NCBI GenBank assembly: GCA_023433265.1
Contig: JAEZDR010000107.1
Span: 1 to 20,961, forward strand
DNA length: 20,961 nt
Direction: 5' to 3'
DNA from: Bacteroidota bacterium
GTDB lineage: Bacteria; Bacteroidota; Bacteroidia; Chitinophagales; Chitinophagaceae
Under the pieces are notes generated by a model that was given only the letters and a program-made list of their open reading frames with translations, made no database searches and had not been told where the DNA came from. Numbering within the stretch: the stretch's first letter is position 1; every line of letters begins with the position of its first letter. This document shows positions 1-7,078 of the stretch, piece by piece. Made by a program: the position numbers and the translations under genes.

Positions 1-2
1 GC

Positions 3-65
3 GTAGCAGTGGTGGCTATTGGTGAACGAGGCCGTTACCTGACCAAATTGCGTAAGTCCTGGTAG
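3..65 (+). CDS. 3' end of an unidentified upstream gene (partial)
   Basis: Of the three plus-strand frames, only the third is open from the window edge; it runs to a TAG at 63-65 and would encode a tail ending GRYLTKLRKSW. The other two frames hit stops within the first 30 bases. The codons look ordinary for this genome, but 20 residues are too few to name a family. It may be the end of a real gene or chance. Confidence 0.35.
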   Translation, partial: VAVVAIGERGRYLTKLRKSW

Positions 66-314
66 AGCGATGTGAACCCACATTAAGGTTGTTCATTTAA
101 TTGGCATTATTCCATCGTTTCTGGCTGGCAACTGCTACCGAATGTGTTTCATAACCACCACTAAATGCAGTACTGCCTACTCGCTGAGGAAGAATATTTA
201 TTATTTGACATATATTGAAACTGTTGATTTTGTCTGGTTTAGGACATTTACCAAAAGAACGACTAGAAATAACGTAGCCGGCAAATTTGATGGTCATGCC
301 CGCAAGTTAAACCG

Positions 315-369
315 GGTTTGCAGCGGGTCTGCAGCGTATCTACAGCGTATCTACAGCGTTTTTACAGTG
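315..369. repeat. degenerate tandem repeat, 11-bp period, 5 units
   Basis: Five consecutive 11-mers can be laid out from 315: ggtttgcagcg, ggtctgcagcg, tatctacagcg, tatctacagcg, tttttacagtg. Units 3 and 4 are identical and the others differ at a few positions. The weaker units around 376-397 (ending atgca and ttgca) keep the same phase. The period is not a multiple of three, so this is not a coding repeat. Function is unknown. Confidence 0.85.
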
Positions 370-440
370 TATCAAATAATATGCAACCCTATTGCAAACT
401 GCACCATACGCCCACATAAACCTATACAATAGCTTACCAT

Positions 441-508
441 AACTCCCTCCTAACCGCTCCTACCTCATCATTCAGGGTGGAGAACCTGAATGGCGGAGTT
501 AGTTTTTT
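441..508 (+). terminator. nested hairpin followed by T6, terminator-like
   Basis: The inner stem is CATTCAGG (469-476) pairing with CCTGAATG (485-492) around an 8-base loop. An outer stem pairs AACTCC (441-446) with GGAGTT (495-500). It is followed by AG and six Ts (503-508). The shape is that of a plus-strand intrinsic terminator or attenuator. It lies about 440 bp after the last visible stop codon and about 95 bp before the metG promoter, so what it terminates is unclear. Confidence 0.5.
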
Positions 509-602
509 AGTACTAAACATCGGCCTTTCTTTTTCGCTGGTGGTTCATTACATACCGATTCAATGCCTTAACCTTAAAGCCGTCAGAGTTATCTTGAGGG
601 CT

Positions 603-610
603 TACTTTTG
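603..610 (+). promoter_or_regulatory. metG promoter -7 box, TAnnTTTG
   Basis: TACTTTTG is an exact match to the Bacteroidota sigma -7 consensus. It ends 18 bases before the ATG at 629. No clear TTTG -33 element is visible at the usual distance. The box overlaps the in-frame TTG at 608, which argues against that codon as the start of metG. Confidence 0.65.
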
Positions 611-628
611 CAGGCCCATAGTATAAAC

Positions 629-2743
629 ATGAATCAACCTAAGCGATACCTTGTTACAGCAGCATTGCCTTATGCCAATGGATTAAAACATATTGGCCAC
701 CTGGCGGGTGCATACCTTCCCGCCGACATCTACGCTCGGTACCTGAAAGCGCAGAAAAGAGATGTCGTATTTGTTTGCGGGAGCGACGAACATGGCACAG
801 CAATTCCTATCCAGGCAATGAAGGAGGGCACTACAGCTAAAGACATCATTGACAAGTATCACCCTATCATAGAGCAGAACTTCAAAGATCTTGGAATACA
901 GTTCGATATCTACCACCGCACTTCTGAAGAGCTACACCATGAAACGGCCCAGGAATGGTTCACCTACATGAATGAACGCGGTCAGCTCGAGGTAAAAGAA
1001 ACTGAACAATACTATGATGCCGAAGCTAACACCTTCCTCGCCGATCGCTTTGTTAAAGGCACCTGCCCTAACTGTAGTTATGAAGGTGCTTTCGGCGACC
1101 AGTGTGAGAAGTGCGGTAAGAGCCTTAGTCCCGATGAACTTATCAATCCTGTAAGCACACTTAGTGGCAGTGCCCCCGTTAAAAAGGCCACCAGGCATTG
1201 GTACCTGCCTTTAAACAAGTATGAGGGTTGGCTTAGGCAATGGATACTGAACGAGCATAAAGAAGACTGGCGACCAAATGTAGTAGGGCAATGTAAAAGT
1301 TGGATCGACGGGGGACTCCAGCCCAGGGCTGTAACCCGCGATCTGGACTGGGGCGTAAAAGTCCCTCTGGCAGACGCTGAAGGCAAAATGCTATATGTTT
1401 GGTTCGATGCTCCCATTGGTTATGTATCGGCCACCAAACAATGGGCGATGGACAATGGGAAAGATTGGAAACCTTACTGGTACGATAAGGAAACGCAGCT
1501 GGTGCATTTTATTGGCAAGGACAACATCGTATTCCACGCCATCATCTTCCCTATTATGCTAAAGGAGCATGGCAACATCGTTCCATCTTTTGTAACGTCA
1601 AACGAGTTTATGAACCTCGAAGGCGACAAAATGAGTACAAGTCGTGGGTGGAGCATTGAAATGGACGATTACATCAATGATTGGATCAAACCCGAAAACG
1701 GGGGTAGCCAGTTAGCCGATGTCCTTCGTTATTACCTTACGGCAATCGCACCTGAAACAAAAGACAGTGAGTTTACTTGGAAAGGGTTCCAGGATGCTAA
1801 TAACAGTGAACTGGTTTCCATCTTTGGCAATTTCGTCAACAGAACTTTCGTGCTGATGCACAAGCTATGCAATGGTAAAGTTCCTAAATACCATGATGCC
1901 ATTAGTGACAATCTTGATAAGGCATTGATAAAAGCCATTGCAGATACGAAGACAAGAGTAGAGTCGCTGTTCGAAACATTCAAGTTCAGGGAAGCGCTGT
2001 TTGAGGTGATGGATCTTGCTCGCACAGGTAATAAGTACATGCAGGAAAAGCAGCCATGGATAGTAGCTAAAGGCCTTGCAGAAAATCCTACAGCCCAGGA
2101 GAAGATAGATAACTGCCTTCACCTCTGCCTGCAGTTGACGGCTAACCTCGCTATCCTAATCAATCCCTTCCTTCCATTTACATCGCGAAAACTGCTGTAT
2201 ATGATGAAGGTGGTAGAACGTATGCTGGACTGGGAGAATGCAGGTAAGGTTAAGCTGCTTAGTGTAGGGTATACCTTGCGTGCACCTGAACTACTGTTTA
2301 GAAAGATCGAAGACAGCGAAATTCAGGCGCAACTGGATAAACTAAAGTCGAGAACAAAACCGGACACCTCCGCTGCTGTCACCAAAGCCTCAGATGAGGC
2401 AGCAACTCCCTTGAAACCAGAAATTGTATTTGACGACTTCGCTAAGATAGATTTGCGCGTCGGGAAAATTATTTCGGCTGAGAAGGTCCAAAAGGCGGAT
2501 AAGTTATTGAAGCTTGAGGTGGACCTTGGGTTTGAGAAGCGCACAATTGTTTCAGGAATTGCATTGCATTTCTCACCTGACGAGATTATCGGAAAACAGG
2601 TAACAGTTGTGGTAAATCTCGCTCCCCGTCAAATGCGCGGTATCGAAAGCCAGGGAATGATATTAATGGCAGAAGACAAACAGGGAAAGCTTCACTTTGT
2701 TCATCCTGAATCCAGCGTGGATGCAGGCAGTGGTGTGAGCTAG
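629..2743 (+). CDS. metG: methionine--tRNA ligase
   Basis: Cytoplasmic enzyme charging tRNA-Met with methionine. The 704-residue product is a class I synthetase of the zinc-containing type with the fused C-terminal dimerisation/tRNA-binding domain. HIGH lies at residues 21-24. The zinc knuckle has Cys146, Cys149, Cys159 and Cys162. The KMSKS-loop equivalent is KMSTS at 334-338, followed by the anticodon-binding helical domain. The EMAP/Arc1p-like OB fold begins near residue 597 (FAKIDLRVGKI). A low-complexity Lys/Thr/Ala linker (about 575-596) separates the two parts. I chose ATG 629 because an upstream in-frame TTG at 608 sits inside the probable -7 box, and because the N-terminus RYLVTAALPYANG then starts as usual for the family. 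Transcribed alone; convergent with the next gene. Confidence 0.97.
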   Translation: MNQPKRYLVTAALPYANGLKHIGHLAGAYLPADIYARYLKAQKRDVVFVCGSDEHGTAIPIQAMKEGTTAKDIIDKYHPIIEQNFKDLGIQFDIYHRTSEELHHETAQEWFTYMNERGQLEVKETEQYYDAEANTFLADRFVKGTCPNCSYEGAFGDQCEKCGKSLSPDELINPVSTLSGSAPVKKATRHWYLPLNKYEGWLRQWILNEHKEDWRPNVVGQCKSWIDGGLQPRAVTRDLDWGVKVPLADAEGKMLYVWFDAPIGYVSATKQWAMDNGKDWKPYWYDKETQLVHFIGKDNIVFHAIIFPIMLKEHGNIVPSFVTSNEFMNLEGDKMSTSRGWSIEMDDYINDWIKPENGGSQLADVLRYYLTAIAPETKDSEFTWKGFQDANNSELVSIFGNFVNRTFVLMHKLCNGKVPKYHDAISDNLDKALIKAIADTKTRVESLFETFKFREALFEVMDLARTGNKYMQEKQPWIVAKGLAENPTAQEKIDNCLHLCLQLTANLAILINPFLPFTSRKLLYMMKVVERMLDWENAGKVKLLSVGYTLRAPELLFRKIEDSEIQAQLDKLKSRTKPDTSAAVTKASDEAATPLKPEIVFDDFAKIDLRVGKIISAEKVQKADKLLKLEVDLGFEKRTIVSGIALHFSPDEIIGKQVTVVVNLAPRQMRGIESQGMILMAEDKQGKLHFVHPESSVDAGSGVS

Positions 2744-2821
2744 ATAATCGTCAGATGATGAGGTGCCGTCCCTGCAACAGACTTCCGAACCTGGAATTGC
2801 ACTGCATCTTCATAATTCCAT

Positions 2822-2848
2822 AAAAAAAAGGGGGCTGAAAAGCCCCCT
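2822..2848 (-). terminator. intrinsic terminator of the secreted CxxCH protein gene
   Basis: On the minus strand a perfect 7-bp stem, GGGGGCT with AGCCCCC (2830-2836 and 2841-2847, loop of 4), is followed by eight Ts (2829-2822). It lies 23 bases after the stop of the minus-strand gene. On the plus strand no T run follows, so it serves that gene rather than metG. Confidence 0.9.
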
Positions 2849-2870
2849 CGGTAACCAAATTACACGAGAA

Positions 2871-3974
2871 CTATTTTACTAAGAGTGGTAAATGCTGTTT
2901 ATCGGTTCCTGTATGCAGCACCACAGTATACCTTCCGGCAGGCAATTGGCTGCCAATGGTAATTCTATGATTATTCACCCCTGGCATCAGGCTCACAGTT
3001 TCTGTTTTTATCTTTTGTCCTGCAAAATTTAAAACTTCGACTGTAGCTTTCCCACTGTTGTTGGCAAACACTTGCAAAGTCGTTTGCTCGCCTGCTTTCA
3101 CCGGGTTGGGGTACATTTTCTTAACATAATTTCCTTCAGGCTTCAGTTGCAGTTTTACCACATTTGAAATGCGTTTGCTACCATCCTTATCCACCATAAT
3201 TAAGCGATAGAAAGTTGGAGTTTCAAAAAAGATCGGCTTATCATCTGTGAAGCTGTAACTGAAACCGTTGCTCTGATTGCTTGCCATAAGGGTCCCTGCT
3301 TCACTAAAATGCTGGTTGTCGCCACTTTTCTCGACAATGAAATGACTGGCATTTTGCTCGGATTTGGTGGTCCAGGTCAGCTCTGCCGTGGTGCCTCTAA
3401 CTGTTCCTGTAAAGCTGTGGAGCGCGATAGGCAATAAAACAGCGGTTGAATTAGCGTAGATATAATCCTGGTCATTGTTTCCGTTGCCATTGGCCGCGTT
3501 ACCCACGTAATAAAAGGTTACGTTCTGCTGCGCTGCTGTGGGGTTAGAAGGCGCAGTCCAGCGTAAGTTGTTATAAGTAAAACTCGTCCCGGTTTGCGTC
3601 ATAGCATTGTTATGGCTTAATTCGCTTCCGTTCAGGGCGGCCCTTGGATTGGTGGAACTGAAGGTGCCTACCGGAGCATTATTACCATCGCGGGCGGCTA
3701 TCGAAAAGCCCCAGCGGGTTCGGTTTGAAGGGTGGGCAATGGTTAGACTGAAGTTGTACTGTTGCCCGGCGCTGTACATTCCCGATGGGAGGCCTGAAGC
3801 TGTCACACTTCCCCCACCTGAATTAAGCCCAAACGAAGAATGGCAATCCACGCAGGTGCTGCCGTCAGCGCCGGTGTAGCCCTCGGGAGGCTGAAAACTG
3901 TATTGCACTCCGGCCTGCCCAGCAAATACCGCAGTGCCAACGATAAGGATTGAATAGATAAATTTCTTGATCAT
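2871..3974 (-). CDS. secreted protein: CxxCH motif, choice-of-anchor V-like domain, T9SS type A tail
   Basis: Exported 367-residue protein of unknown function. A signal peptide is visible at 1-21 (MIKK, hydrophobic core, cleavage near AGQA). Residues about 25-170 resemble the Reeler-like 'choice-of-anchor V' domain of Bacteroidota, including a CVDCH motif at 41-45 that has the form of a covalent haem site. Residues about 180-277 form a fibronectin-like beta domain of the kind that often precedes sorting signals (ELTWTTKSEQNASHF). From residue 285 (MYPNPV) to the final LLVK there is a typical type A sorting domain, so the protein should cross the outer membrane by T9SS and be surface-attached or released. 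Haem binding is inference. Divergent from the glycosyltransferase gene. Confidence 0.85.
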   Translation of the reverse strand: MIKKFIYSILIVGTAVFAGQAGVQYSFQPPEGYTGADGSTCVDCHSSFGLNSGGGSVTASGLPSGMYSAGQQYNFSLTIAHPSNRTRWGFSIAARDGNNAPVGTFSSTNPRAALNGSELSHNNAMTQTGTSFTYNNLRWTAPSNPTAAQQNVTFYYVGNAANGNGNNDQDYIYANSTAVLLPIALHSFTGTVRGTTAELTWTTKSEQNASHFIVEKSGDNQHFSEAGTLMASNQSNGFSYSFTDDKPIFFETPTFYRLIMVDKDGSKRISNVVKLQLKPEGNYVKKMYPNPVKAGEQTTLQVFANNSGKATVEVLNFAGQKIKTETVSLMPGVNNHRITIGSQLPAGRYTVVLHTGTDKQHLPLLVK

Positions 3975-4063
3975 AAGCGGGTGTTCGTTTTAATGTTCAG
4001 TTTTATAATACGTAAGCACTTTCAAAAGGTTGCTTATACAGGAATTATTATTTTCATATCCAA

Positions 4064-5596
4064 ATGCAACCCAAAACGTTTCTTTACCTGCTGGCACTGG
4101 CAAGGCTCTTTTTACCCTTTTTGCTACAGGATCCCGTTTATCAACCTCACCGCGATGAGTTTCTATACCTGGAGCAGGGCAAGCACCTGGACTGGGGTTA
4201 TCTTGAGGTTCCCCCGCTGCTTTCTCTTTTTGCCGCCTTGGTGAATGCTATGGGTGCTTCCTTGTTTTGGATCAAGCTCTTTCCCGCTCTCTTTGCTGCG
4301 CTTACCTACCTTTTAGCAGGCAAAATGGTGCTGCAATTGGGAGGAGGGAAGTTCGCATTGTTTATGGCTTGGTGCCCATTGTTCTTTCAGGGCTACCTCA
4401 GGATGTTCTTCCTTTTTCAGCCCAATTTCCTGGAAGTGTTTTTCTGGACGGCAATGGGCTTTTCGCTGTTACAATACAAACTTTTGGAGAAAAGTAAATG
4501 GTTGTACTTCTTTGGGCTTGCTGCCGGATTGGGCTTGATGAGCAAGTATTCGGCTGCCTTCTACCTGTTTTCCCTATTGTTTGCCTTGCTGCTCACCTTT
4601 AGGCGTATATTCCTGAATAAACACCTCTATTTCGCAGCCCTGCTCGCTTTAATAATTGTTTTACCGAATATAATCTGGCAGGTGAACCATAACTTTCCGC
4701 TTATCAGGCACATGGAAGAGTTGAAAGCAACGCAGTTACAGTTTGTTGCACCCACCGACTTCCTTTTGAGCCAGTTATTAATGAACTTGCCCTGCATCTA
4801 TATTGTAGTGGCCGCATTTGTTTATAGCTTTAGCAGACAGGGAAATCGGTGTACTTTTATTCCTTTAGCCCTGCTGCTTGTTATCGGGCTGTTAGTGGCC
4901 ATGAAAGGGAAGGACTACTACGCCATGGCAGCCTACCCGCCTGTATACGCCTTAGGCGCTGTCGCCATTGAAAAATATACAGCCGCACGGCTTAGGTTTA
5001 CACGGTACGTAGCAACCGTTTACACTGTTGTCTTAGGGCTTTTCCTTTTGCCTTTGCTTATGCCGCTTTGGAAGCCACAGAAACTTGCCGCTTATTACGA
5101 GCAGATTGGCATTAACAAAACAGGTTCTTTTAAATGGGAAGACCTTCGCTATCATTCCCTGCCCCAGGATTTTGCAGACATGGTAGGGTGGAGAGAAATA
5201 GCTGAAAAAACAGCAAAGGTTTATCTCAGTTTACCACAGGAAGAGCGCCTGCGTACATTGGTTTACTGCCGGGGATACTTTACTGCGGGCGCGCTCAACT
5301 ACTACGCAAAAGAGTTAGGCCTGCCTGTTGTTCACAGCGACAACGCATCGTTCCTACTGTGGATGCCCGAGAAGTACAACATAAATAATTTACTATTGGT
5401 AGGTCACTCCATACCGGGGCAGGATGACGAAGTATTCCAGCAGTTCGGTTCCTGGAATATTGCCGATTCCCTTAATTATCCTTTGGCTAGGGAAAATGGT
5501 ATCCGTATTTTCCTGTATCGTAATGGTAACGAACATGTAAACGGAATGATTGAACAAGGGATTAAGCAGATGAAAGCTGAGTTTAATCAGAACTAG
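4064..5596 (+). CDS. membrane glycosyltransferase, GT39/ArnT-like (PMT_2 superfamily)
   Basis: Polytopic inner-membrane protein of 510 residues, expected to transfer a sugar from a lipid-phosphate donor to an acceptor on the outer face of the membrane. The N-terminal signature is visible: acidic pair Asp31-Glu32 in HRDEFLYLEQGKHLDWGYLE, then VPPLL at 49-53, as in the family's first external loop. Many hydrophobic segments follow, up to about residue 345. A soluble C-terminal domain of about 165 residues (from LMPLWKPQKLAAYY) ends the protein. Start ATG 4064 gives a short N-terminus before the first membrane helix. Neither substrate nor pathway can be read from the sequence, and no lipid A or O-antigen gene is nearby. 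It is divergent from the CxxCH gene and 42 bp upstream of the B12 gene, which has its own promoter. Confidence 0.85.
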   Translation: MQPKTFLYLLALARLFLPFLLQDPVYQPHRDEFLYLEQGKHLDWGYLEVPPLLSLFAALVNAMGASLFWIKLFPALFAALTYLLAGKMVLQLGGGKFALFMAWCPLFFQGYLRMFFLFQPNFLEVFFWTAMGFSLLQYKLLEKSKWLYFFGLAAGLGLMSKYSAAFYLFSLLFALLLTFRRIFLNKHLYFAALLALIIVLPNIIWQVNHNFPLIRHMEELKATQLQFVAPTDFLLSQLLMNLPCIYIVVAAFVYSFSRQGNRCTFIPLALLLVIGLLVAMKGKDYYAMAAYPPVYALGAVAIEKYTAARLRFTRYVATVYTVVLGLFLLPLLMPLWKPQKLAAYYEQIGINKTGSFKWEDLRYHSLPQDFADMVGWREIAEKTAKVYLSLPQEERLRTLVYCRGYFTAGALNYYAKELGLPVVHSDNASFLLWMPEKYNINNLLLVGHSIPGQDDEVFQQFGSWNIADSLNYPLARENGIRIFLYRNGNEHVNGMIEQGIKQMKAEFNQN

Positions 5597-5612
5597 ATAG
5601 CGAAACGAGGGT

Positions 5613-5620
5613 TAGTTTTG
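5613..5620 (+). promoter_or_regulatory. promoter -7 box of the B12-binding subunit gene
   Basis: TAGTTTTG matches TAnnTTTG exactly and ends 18 bases before the ATG at 5639. It lies in the 42-bp gap after the glycosyltransferase stop, so the downstream gene need not depend on read-through. The box overlaps the in-frame TTG at 5618, arguing against that codon as the start. Confidence 0.65.
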
Positions 5621-5638
5621 TGTCCAAATTTTTTCCAG

Positions 5639-6055
5639 ATGGAAGCAATGAACAGGCCGGTAAGGGTGTTAGTAGCCAAGGTAGGGTTGGATGGGCACGA
5701 CAGAGGAGCCAAGGTAATAGCAACTGCATTGCGCGATGCCGGAATGGAGGTTATTTATACCGGGCTCAGGCAAACACCGGAAATGGTAGTAAATGCTGCG
5801 CTGCAGGAAGACGTAGACGCAATTGGCATCAGTATACTCAGCGGTGCCCACATGACCGTATTTCCCAAACTCATCCAGATGATGAAAGAAAAGAAATTGG
5901 ATGATGTGTTACTTACTGGTGGTGGCATCATACCAGAAGACGATATCAGAACCCTGAATGATATGGGTGTGGGCAAACTCTTTCCTCCCGGCACTTCTAC
6001 CAACGAAATTTCCGGATACATCACTTCATGGGTTAAGGAACATCGAAGCCATTAA
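5639..6055 (+). CDS. stand-alone cobalamin-binding subunit of an acyl-CoA mutase
   Basis: The 138-residue product is a free-standing B12-binding domain like the small subunit or C-terminal domain of methylmalonyl-CoA, isobutyryl-CoA or 2-hydroxyisobutyryl-CoA mutases. The cobalamin signature is complete: Asp18-x-His20-x-x-Gly23 in GLDGHDRGAK, where His20 is the expected lower axial cobalt ligand; the serine in SILSGA (65-70); and the glycine run 94-96 in LLTGGG. The family carries adenosylcobalamin for a radical carbon-skeleton rearrangement but needs a large TIM-barrel subunit, which is not in the window. The start is either ATG 5639 or ATG 5648 (MNRPVRV); 5639 fits the promoter spacing. No cobalamin riboswitch was seen upstream. 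The substrate cannot be decided from this subunit alone. Confidence 0.9.
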   Translation: MEAMNRPVRVLVAKVGLDGHDRGAKVIATALRDAGMEVIYTGLRQTPEMVVNAALQEDVDAIGISILSGAHMTVFPKLIQMMKEKKLDDVLLTGGGIIPEDDIRTLNDMGVGKLFPPGTSTNEISGYITSWVKEHRSH

Positions 6056-6191
6056 ATAAACCCATACGGTAGTTGACATCTGCCGCCAATGCATCAATTA
6101 CTGCAATGGCGACAGAAACTATGTATTCAAAACTGATCAGTGAGGCGATGTAACAATCAGCTCAGCCTATTCACTGCCTGTTTATATTTCT

Positions 6192-6199
6192 TTTCTTTG
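6192..6199 (+). promoter_or_regulatory. near-consensus -7 box before the enoyl-CoA hydratase gene
   Basis: TTTCTTTG differs from TAnnTTTG by one base and ends 18 bases before the ATG at 6218, the same distance as at the neighbouring genes. The 162-bp gap upstream holds nothing else I recognise. Confidence 0.4.
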
Positions 6200-6217
6200 C
6201 TTTAAAACACAGTTTCT

Positions 6218-6994
6218 ATGGCATACAAAACATTGCTTACCAACCTCGAGAATAATATCCTGGTCATTACAATTAACCGGCCCGATAAGCTAAATGCTTT
6301 GAACAAGGAGGTGATAGAGGAACTTAGCATGGCAATAGACGAACTACAATCCAATGCCGAAGCAAGAAGTGCGATAATCACCGGTGCGGGCGAAAAGAGC
6401 TTTGTTGCCGGGGCAGACATTACCGAGTTTGTAGGGCTTAGTGTCCAGGAAGGAAAAGCGCTTGCGCAAAGAGGCCAGGATAATGTTTTCAGCAAGATCG
6501 AAAACTCAGCTAAACCTATCGTTGCCTGTGTAAACGGGTTTGCCCTGGGTGGGGGTTGCGAGCTGGCAATGGCTTGCCATTTTAGAATTGCTTCAGACAA
6601 TGCAAAGTTTGGTCAGCCCGAGGTTAACCTTGGCCTTATACCCGGTTACGGTGGTACGCAGCGGTTAGTACAGCTCATTGGCAAGGGGCGGGCGCTGGAG
6701 CTACTAATGTCTGCAGCAATGATTGACGCCAATACAGCTTTACAATATGGACTGGTGAACTACGTAGTGCCAAAGGAAGAATTAATCTCCAAAGCTAAAT
6801 CCATACTTGAGGTTATCAATACTAAAGCCCCGCTCGCGGTCGCTGGTTGCATAAAAGCTGCCAATGCGGTATTCTCTACCACGGGCTACGAACGCGAAGT
6901 AGAAACTTTTGGCTACTGCTTTGGCACGGAAGACATGAAAGAAGGTACTGCTGCTTTCCTTGAAAAGCGAAAAGCATCTTTTAAAGGGCTTTAA
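6218..6994 (+). CDS. enoyl-CoA hydratase (crotonase family)
   Basis: Cytoplasmic 258-residue enzyme, expected to add water to trans-2-enoyl-CoA in beta-oxidation or amino-acid breakdown. The crotonase fold is clear: INRPDKLNALN at 19-29, the oxyanion-hole segments AGADI at 64-68 and ALGGGCELAMAC at 109-120, and FGQPEVNLGLIPGYGGTQ from 131. Both catalytic glutamates of true hydratases are present (Glu115 in CELA and Glu135 in QPE), which favours hydratase over isomerase or other crotonase activities. Length is normal. The C-terminal EGTAAFLEKRKASF is typical. It lies after the B12-binding subunit on the same strand, but a 162-bp gap with its own promoter-like box suggests separate transcription. 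Chain-length preference and in-vivo pathway are not visible. Confidence 0.93.
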   Translation: MAYKTLLTNLENNILVITINRPDKLNALNKEVIEELSMAIDELQSNAEARSAIITGAGEKSFVAGADITEFVGLSVQEGKALAQRGQDNVFSKIENSAKPIVACVNGFALGGGCELAMACHFRIASDNAKFGQPEVNLGLIPGYGGTQRLVQLIGKGRALELLMSAAMIDANTALQYGLVNYVVPKEELISKAKSILEVINTKAPLAVAGCIKAANAVFSTTGYEREVETFGYCFGTEDMKEGTAAFLEKRKASFKGL

Positions 6995-7051
6995 GTGTAA
7001 GCGCGTAAATACCTGCTGCCCGGCATCATGTAGTTGGTACGCTGTACCGCT

Positions 7052-7059
7052 TACCTTTG
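7052..7059 (+). promoter_or_regulatory. fumC promoter -7 box, TAnnTTTG
   Basis: TACCTTTG is an exact match, ending 19 bases before the fumC ATG. A GTTG at 7033-7036 could be a poor -33 element, but the 15-base spacer is shorter than usual. Confidence 0.65.
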
Positions 7060-7078
7060 CACGCATCAAAATTAATCC

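Larger units (their letters stand above)
66..602. other. gene-poor stretch upstream of metG
   Basis: I see no convincing protein gene here. The open frames present (97-297 minus, 142-432 plus) have no recognisable motif, no promoter-like start context, and the plus-strand one runs through a non-coding-looking 11-bp repeat. The stretch holds that repeat array (315-369) and a nested hairpin followed by a T run (441-508). Both are described separately. Confidence 0.6.

Noticed and set aside
315..369. CRISPR-like periodic array here and at 8604 and 17000
   Set aside because: Units are 11 bp with no unique spacers, and no cas genes are present; these are simple degenerate tandem repeats.
97..432. 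Open frames on both strands upstream of metG as small genes
   Set aside because: No family motif or start context is visible, and the plus-strand frame runs through an 11-bp repeat whose period shifts frame at each unit.
608..628. TTG 608 as metG start
   Set aside because: It lies inside the probable -7 box, and ATG 629 gives the normal family N-terminus.
6056..6217. Cobalamin riboswitch or structured leader near the B12-binding gene
   Set aside because: No B12-box-like conserved core was seen before 5639 or in this gap.
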